Source: Gloeopeniophorella convolvens (Eukaryota > Basidiomycota > Agaricomycetes > Russulales). From it: a stretch of DNA of 12,647 nucleotides. This document shows, piece by piece, positions 8,905-12,647 of this stretch. Below the pieces are notes generated by a model. That model was not told the origin of the DNA and made no database searches. It was given only the letters and a program-made list of their open reading frames with translations. Location: positions 1-12,647 of the forward strand of contig WTXD01000315.1 in NCBI GenBank assembly GCA_022496205.1. The letters run 5' to 3'. Made by a program: the position numbers and the translations under genes. How positions within the stretch are numbered: position 1 is the first letter of the stretch; every line of letters begins with the position of its first letter.

Positions 8905-9785
8905 CCGTCATCGCAGATCACAAGCAATGCAAAATCTCGTTTTCGCAACGATGATTGGCACTTGGCGGATTTTGTTGGAATCGCACTGAGTCGCGCTCCA
9001 CGGCCGGCACGCCTCGCTCCATCCCCCGCTCGTCTGCTGCCTCCTCACCACCTCATTCCGCGACACCCTTCCCTATCACCTAGCGCCCCAAGAGTAGACA
9101 CGAAGACTCTTTCAAGACGTATCGACAGTCCATACTAATTATTTACGAGCGCAATGCGATTCTGACTCACGCGCTTGTGCACGCGTGTAATCCCACCCAG
9201 TTGTTCTCGAAACGTCCCCCGCGTGCCTCGATCCCCCTCGCGCTCTGTTATTGCGTCGAGGCCAGCTGGTGAGGATGCAAAATAGCTTCCAAAGGAACCC
9301 AACTATACCCAAACTGCTATACTTATGGTACAATGTGAGGATTGTGTGTTGTGCTATAATGGTGTAATTGGAGCGCGTCATACTTGGTACGTGCATCCTA
9401 TGTTCAATCCTCAACAGTGTAATATTTTTTATTGCTACGGATCACCCGCAGTCTCGCATGGCTGATCAGATAAGCTCTTGTGCTGGTGATGGCGCCGGTA
9501 TGCCATCCAAATGGGCAATATGAGAATTCAAGCCCAGCTGTTGCGATTGACAAATTTCATAGGTTTCATCGATATCCTCAACGTCTGGCCGCTAACTATG
9601 ATTTTATGCGATCTGAGCGTATTTTATCAAGATTTCGGACATCGCTTGGAAACCGCGTTGCGCCCGCTGGCAGTGTAACTTATTCTTTCCCTGTCCAGTC
9701 TCAGAACTCAAGAGGGTGCGTCGCCTTCTGTACCTGGACTCTCACATTCCCTGCTGAATTCAGCTCAAGATTCAGCTGACTCTAA

Positions 9786-9872
9786 ATGTCTCGCCAAGGC
9801 TTACTAGATTTCCTCAACGGCGTCCCACAGGACTATGACCCAGCCAAGCTTCAAAGGCTTCTTCTTCTTTGA
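9786..9872 (+). CDS. Short upstream ORF of 28 codons in the retroelement leader
   Basis: The ORF runs from ATG at 9786 to TGA at 9870-9872 and starts MSRQGLLDFLNGVPQDYD. It precedes the ORF1 start by 80 nt and is in a different frame. It is not similar to anything I know. It could be a translated upstream ORF, the start of an older ORF1 version, or chance. Confidence 0.25.
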   Translation: MSRQGLLDFLNGVPQDYDPAKLQRLLLL

Positions 9873-9951
9873 CCACTACCTTCCTCTTTGGGAACACGCC
9901 TGGAATACCTCGCGACCCCTCAGCAGACAGTAGTCGTACATAGTTATTGCA

Positions 9952-12647
9952 ATGGAACCGGACACTGGGACTCCCCCAGTACCTCAGAATGAGCCACCGG
10001 GCTCAGAGATCGTCTTGTCGTCGCAGCCCACGCAAGACGGCGTCCCCTCCAATGCTGCACCCATCACCCACATCAGCCCTTACACCGTCGCACCTCAAGG
10101 CGGGACCTTTGCCGGAGGACAAACCACTTCAGACACTCTATTCCACGACATCCTCGAATTCTCTGGCACCTCTCAAGGAGGATTTGCTTGGGAAAGCACC
10201 ATCGAAACCATCTTGGAGAACATAGCTCAGAGGGGCAAATACTTCGCCCGAGACATCCCCGAAGACTGGCATACCACGACTCCCACAGACCGGAAGGACT
10301 GGAACTTTGCCAACTGGAACAGTACCGACATCCTCAATCTACTGTCATCCGTCTCCAGAGCAGCCACACTGGCCCTCCCGCGCATTCACCCACCCTCCAC
10401 CGACGAATCCGCTACCTCAACCCGCGCGGAAATCGCGAGGCTTTCACGTGTCCTCGGACATTACCCACAGCGTATTGTTATCTGCGACGCGTGCGGCTCT
10501 ACAGACGAGATCGAACCCGCGCAGATCTTCGATCTAGAACAACGCCTCGTATCTACGATCATCGATCGAAGACTCGATAAGGACGCCATCCGCCAAGAAT
10601 TCAGCGAAAGGGAACGCAAAGCGTACCTCGACAAATGGGACGCCGAAGGCCCCCAACGCGAGAAGGCAATCCAAGAAGAAGTCAACTACCGACTCAGAGA
10701 CTTCGAAAACACGGCACAAGCAGACGGTGAACTCGAAATCCTCCGCCACATCGACGTCCACAAGGGCGAACAAATCCTAAAGCGCAAAGCCGCGCTAGAC
10801 GCTGACCCTGACTTTCACCGGGAACTAGCAGATATGCGTCGCAGAATCCTTGAAGAGGAGGAGAACAAGTTGAAGATCAGCGCAGCCTTCAAAACCAAAC
10901 TCGACAAGTTCAAGCGAACGCACTTTGAAGCAGCGCTAACAAGATCAAAGTCGACCTACACGAGTACGTCAAACACAACCAAACCAAATTCGAAAACCAA
11001 GTATTCGTCGATGCCATACAACTGGTACAAGCTGAGAAGTTCACGCTGCCCGACGCAGCCATCCTGAAAGATCAGGACGGCCGCGAGATCACGGCAGCTG
11101 CATTCAGACAGGCGGGGGTACACACAGCACTCACTCGAGAGACCATCGACTGGGCTCGCGTGATGAACCACGCCTGGGATGACATTCACCCCGTTGAACT
11201 TACTGACCAACCTACAGCGCCCACCCCGACTGCCCAACGCGAGGGCTCACGCACGCCAAAGGCCAAACGCCAACGATCAAACTCAGTCGCCTCGGTCCAA
11301 TCCACGCACTCTAACCAGAACGAGGGCGTGAACCTAGCTGCACCTGCTCCAACTCGGCGGGCAGAAAGTCATATCTCGTATATGACAGTCGATGACAATA
11401 CTAACCTCGCGACTGCGATCACGACATCGCAAGCATTCCCACAAGGCGTTGCCGCGAGCATTCATAACCCGTCGCGCGCTCCCACCCCAGCTCCTGAGAC
11501 AATTCCGGCTAACGCCGGAATGGCCCCAACCGCCATCGAGGCAACCGCTAACCCGCTCTCCCAGCAGTCATCTTCACTACCCACGCTCACCAGTTCCCAA
11601 GAGTCTACGGACTACGAGGGCCTGCTGCAGTCGGTTGGTAACGACCAACTCAACGACCCGAGCAAATTCACCCTCCACGACCTACCCGCCCCTAAACGCC
11701 CACGGTCTAGCTCTCACGAGTCCATGGACTATGATGGGATGTTAAGGGCGGTAGGCAACGACAAATTGGACGACCCGAAAAAATTCACAATGAAAAAACC
11801 TACTGACCCTGACTACTTCGCCATGTCAGACAGGCTGAAACCCAAGGGATGGGTGGAAGCACTACAAGAGGCGATCTCATCGTCCCTCTCACCTCTCATC
11901 GACCGCCTTGACCGCCTTGAGGCTAGGAACCCAATCTTAGCACCGTCCTCACGCGCTGGGGGTGGATTTAGCCGGGTCACCGCACCCAAACCGACGAATA
12001 CTAACCAACCCCAGCACCAGCCCCACCCAACGTACCCACAACCTCGTCTCGCAAGAAGCGAGGATTGATGCGGCAGTGGCCGCTAACCCTTTCCCATCGT
12101 TCGATGAGGTAGCGCAGGCCACGTGGGCCAACGCGACCAAACCTAAGGACCAGCCGCTCGCACCACACTTCGCAAAGACCCTCGAAGCAGCCAAACGCGC
12201 GATGGGCGAAAAACCCCCACACCCACTGACCAAACAGACTGACTGGCACGACGTGTCTTACGCTCGCGCTGCGGGCAAAGGCCGCGGACGTGGGAAAGCT
12301 CCACCAACCAATCAGCTGACGATCGACGACCAGATCGAGAAAGCCAAAGCCGCCCCTCCGCCGAAAGAACCACTTCCCCCGACGGAAGTAGTCATCATGC
12401 GGAAGACGGGTGCACTCGACCAATTCATCTCACGAGACCGCGTAACAGGCTGGAGTATATGCCAACGAGTCCAACGCGTGCTGCGAGACCATCAGTCGAC
12501 CGTCCCACTCACGGGCGGCCGCTGGGCTCGCAACACGAACAACTTCGTATACACTTTCTCCGATCATATTAACCCAGACCGCATCAAACAGATTGCACCA
12601 TACCTGCTCGCGCCATTCCCAGACGGCGGCGAAGTGCTCATCAGCAA
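9952..12647 (+). pseudogene. Gag-like ORF1 of a non-LTR retrotransposon, two frame changes, 3'-truncated by the window
   Basis: Translation from ATG 9952 (MEPDTGTPPVPQNEPP) runs in one frame to about 10937, through ICDAC, a charged probable coiled coil (REFSERERKAYLDKW onward) and KRTHFEAA. Coherent coding then continues one frame over (NKIKVDLHEYVKHNQ, ITAAAFRQAG, TIDWARVMNHAW, a KAKRQRS basic cluster, Ser/Thr/Pro/Ala-rich linker) to about 12050, and returns to the first frame from about 12052 (QEARIDAAVAANPFPSFDEV, ATWANATKP, a GKGRGRGK basic patch, GGRWARNTNNFVYTF, LLAPFPDGG) to the window edge. The GRW...NFVYTF...PF block is what I recognise from ORF1 of Agaricomycete LINEs, where the protein binds element RNA. 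Unshifted reading stops at 11065-11067 and, in the middle frame, at 12066-12068. This copy therefore looks dead unless the indels are sequencing errors. Confidence 0.6.
11592..11801 (+). repeat. Tandem 39-residue repeat inside ORF1
   Basis: Two diverged copies begin at 11592 and 11709, a 117-nt period. SSQESTDYEGLLQSVGND and SSHESMDYDGMLRAVGND align without gaps and continue QLNDPSKFT and KLDDPKKFT. The divergence suggests an old duplication kept in frame, and the shared DY.G.L..VGND..DP.KFT core may be a protein-interaction motif. Confidence 0.75.

Larger units (their letters stand above)
8734..9677. mobile_element. Non-autonomous DNA transposon of about 940 bp with perfect 24-bp terminal inverted repeats
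   Basis: The sequence from 8734 (TACACTGCCAGCGGGCGC...) is repeated in inverted orientation ending at 9677. It matches perfectly for 24 nt, or 28 of 29 when extended with one mismatch. The match stops exactly at TA on both sides, so TA is probably the target duplication and the element proper is 8736-9675 starting CACTG. A shared GTTAGCGGCC occurs further inside both ends. The interior has no credible protein and includes a subterminal hairpin and a 16-bp direct repeat. TA targeting suggests a Tc1/mariner-type mobiliser. CACTG ends could hint at CACTA-like, but no three-base duplication is seen. Confidence 0.8.
9678..12647 (+). mobile_element. 5' part of a non-LTR (LINE-like) retrotransposon, cut by the window end
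   Basis: A leader of about 270 bp is followed by a long gag-like ORF1 whose C-terminal block resembles ORF1 proteins of Agaricomycete LINEs (Tad/L1-like). The exact 5' boundary is not visible; 9678 is simply the first base after the neighbouring TIR element. No long terminal repeat is seen. Endonuclease and reverse transcriptase should lie past 12647. The leader also holds the 12-bp palindrome GCTGAATTCAGC (9753-9764). Confidence 0.55.

Noticed and set aside
9139..9414. 91-codon minus-strand frame inside the 940-bp TIR element
   Set aside because: It has no domain or motif and no splice or promoter context, and it sits in a non-autonomous element.
10920..10950. Programmed -1 frameshift in ORF1
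   Set aside because: No X-XXY-YYZ slippery heptamer is present at the frame change; a simple indel is more likely.

Overview
The window looks like nuclear DNA from a basidiomycete fungus, most likely an Agaricomycete. Three things point that way. Coding regions are cut by many short GT-AG introns of about 46-63 nt with CTNAC/CTAAC-like branch sites. One gene is a complete transposase of the Plavaka type. Another carries the domain that I recognise as DUF6698, which is largely confined to mushroom-forming fungi. Every gene I can support is on the + strand. No prokaryotic features, tRNA, rRNA or CRISPR array were seen.

Layout: (1) 1-1026 holds the 3' part of a Reb1/TTF1/DMTF-like protein with four Myb/SANT repeats, spread over seven exons. 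An apparent one-base loss in an A-run breaks its third repeat. A poly(A) signal follows at 1066-1071. (2) 1439-5550 is a ten-exon, open Plavaka-family DNA transposase (1209 aa). All splice phases agree, and it runs from the N-terminal zinc finger to the C-terminal conserved blocks. (3) 5885-7548 is an eight-exon, 427-aa DUF6698 gene with a TATA box and a small tandem repeat upstream. (4) 7549-8253 has no gene but is unusually rich in short perfect inverted repeats, several with 12-nt loops. (5) 8254-8463 is a roughly 210-bp MITE with 30-31-bp terminal inverted repeats flanked by TA. (6) 8734-9677 is a second, roughly 940-bp non-autonomous element with 24-bp perfect terminal inverted repeats, also flanked by TA. 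(7) From about 9678 to the window end lies the 5' part of a probable non-LTR retrotransposon. It has a leader with a tiny upstream ORF, then a long gag-like ORF1 that changes frame twice. The reverse transcriptase would lie beyond the window.

The right-hand third is therefore a pile-up of mobile elements. The left part holds a degraded or mis-sequenced Myb gene next to an apparently intact transposase. There is no evidence of an operon or shared pathway. The tightest functional question is whether the DUF6698 gene, 334 bp downstream of the transposase on the same strand, travels with it. I could not find terminal repeats that would bracket either gene. All exon models are manual, based on splice signals, phase and remembered family motifs; no alignment or search was run.
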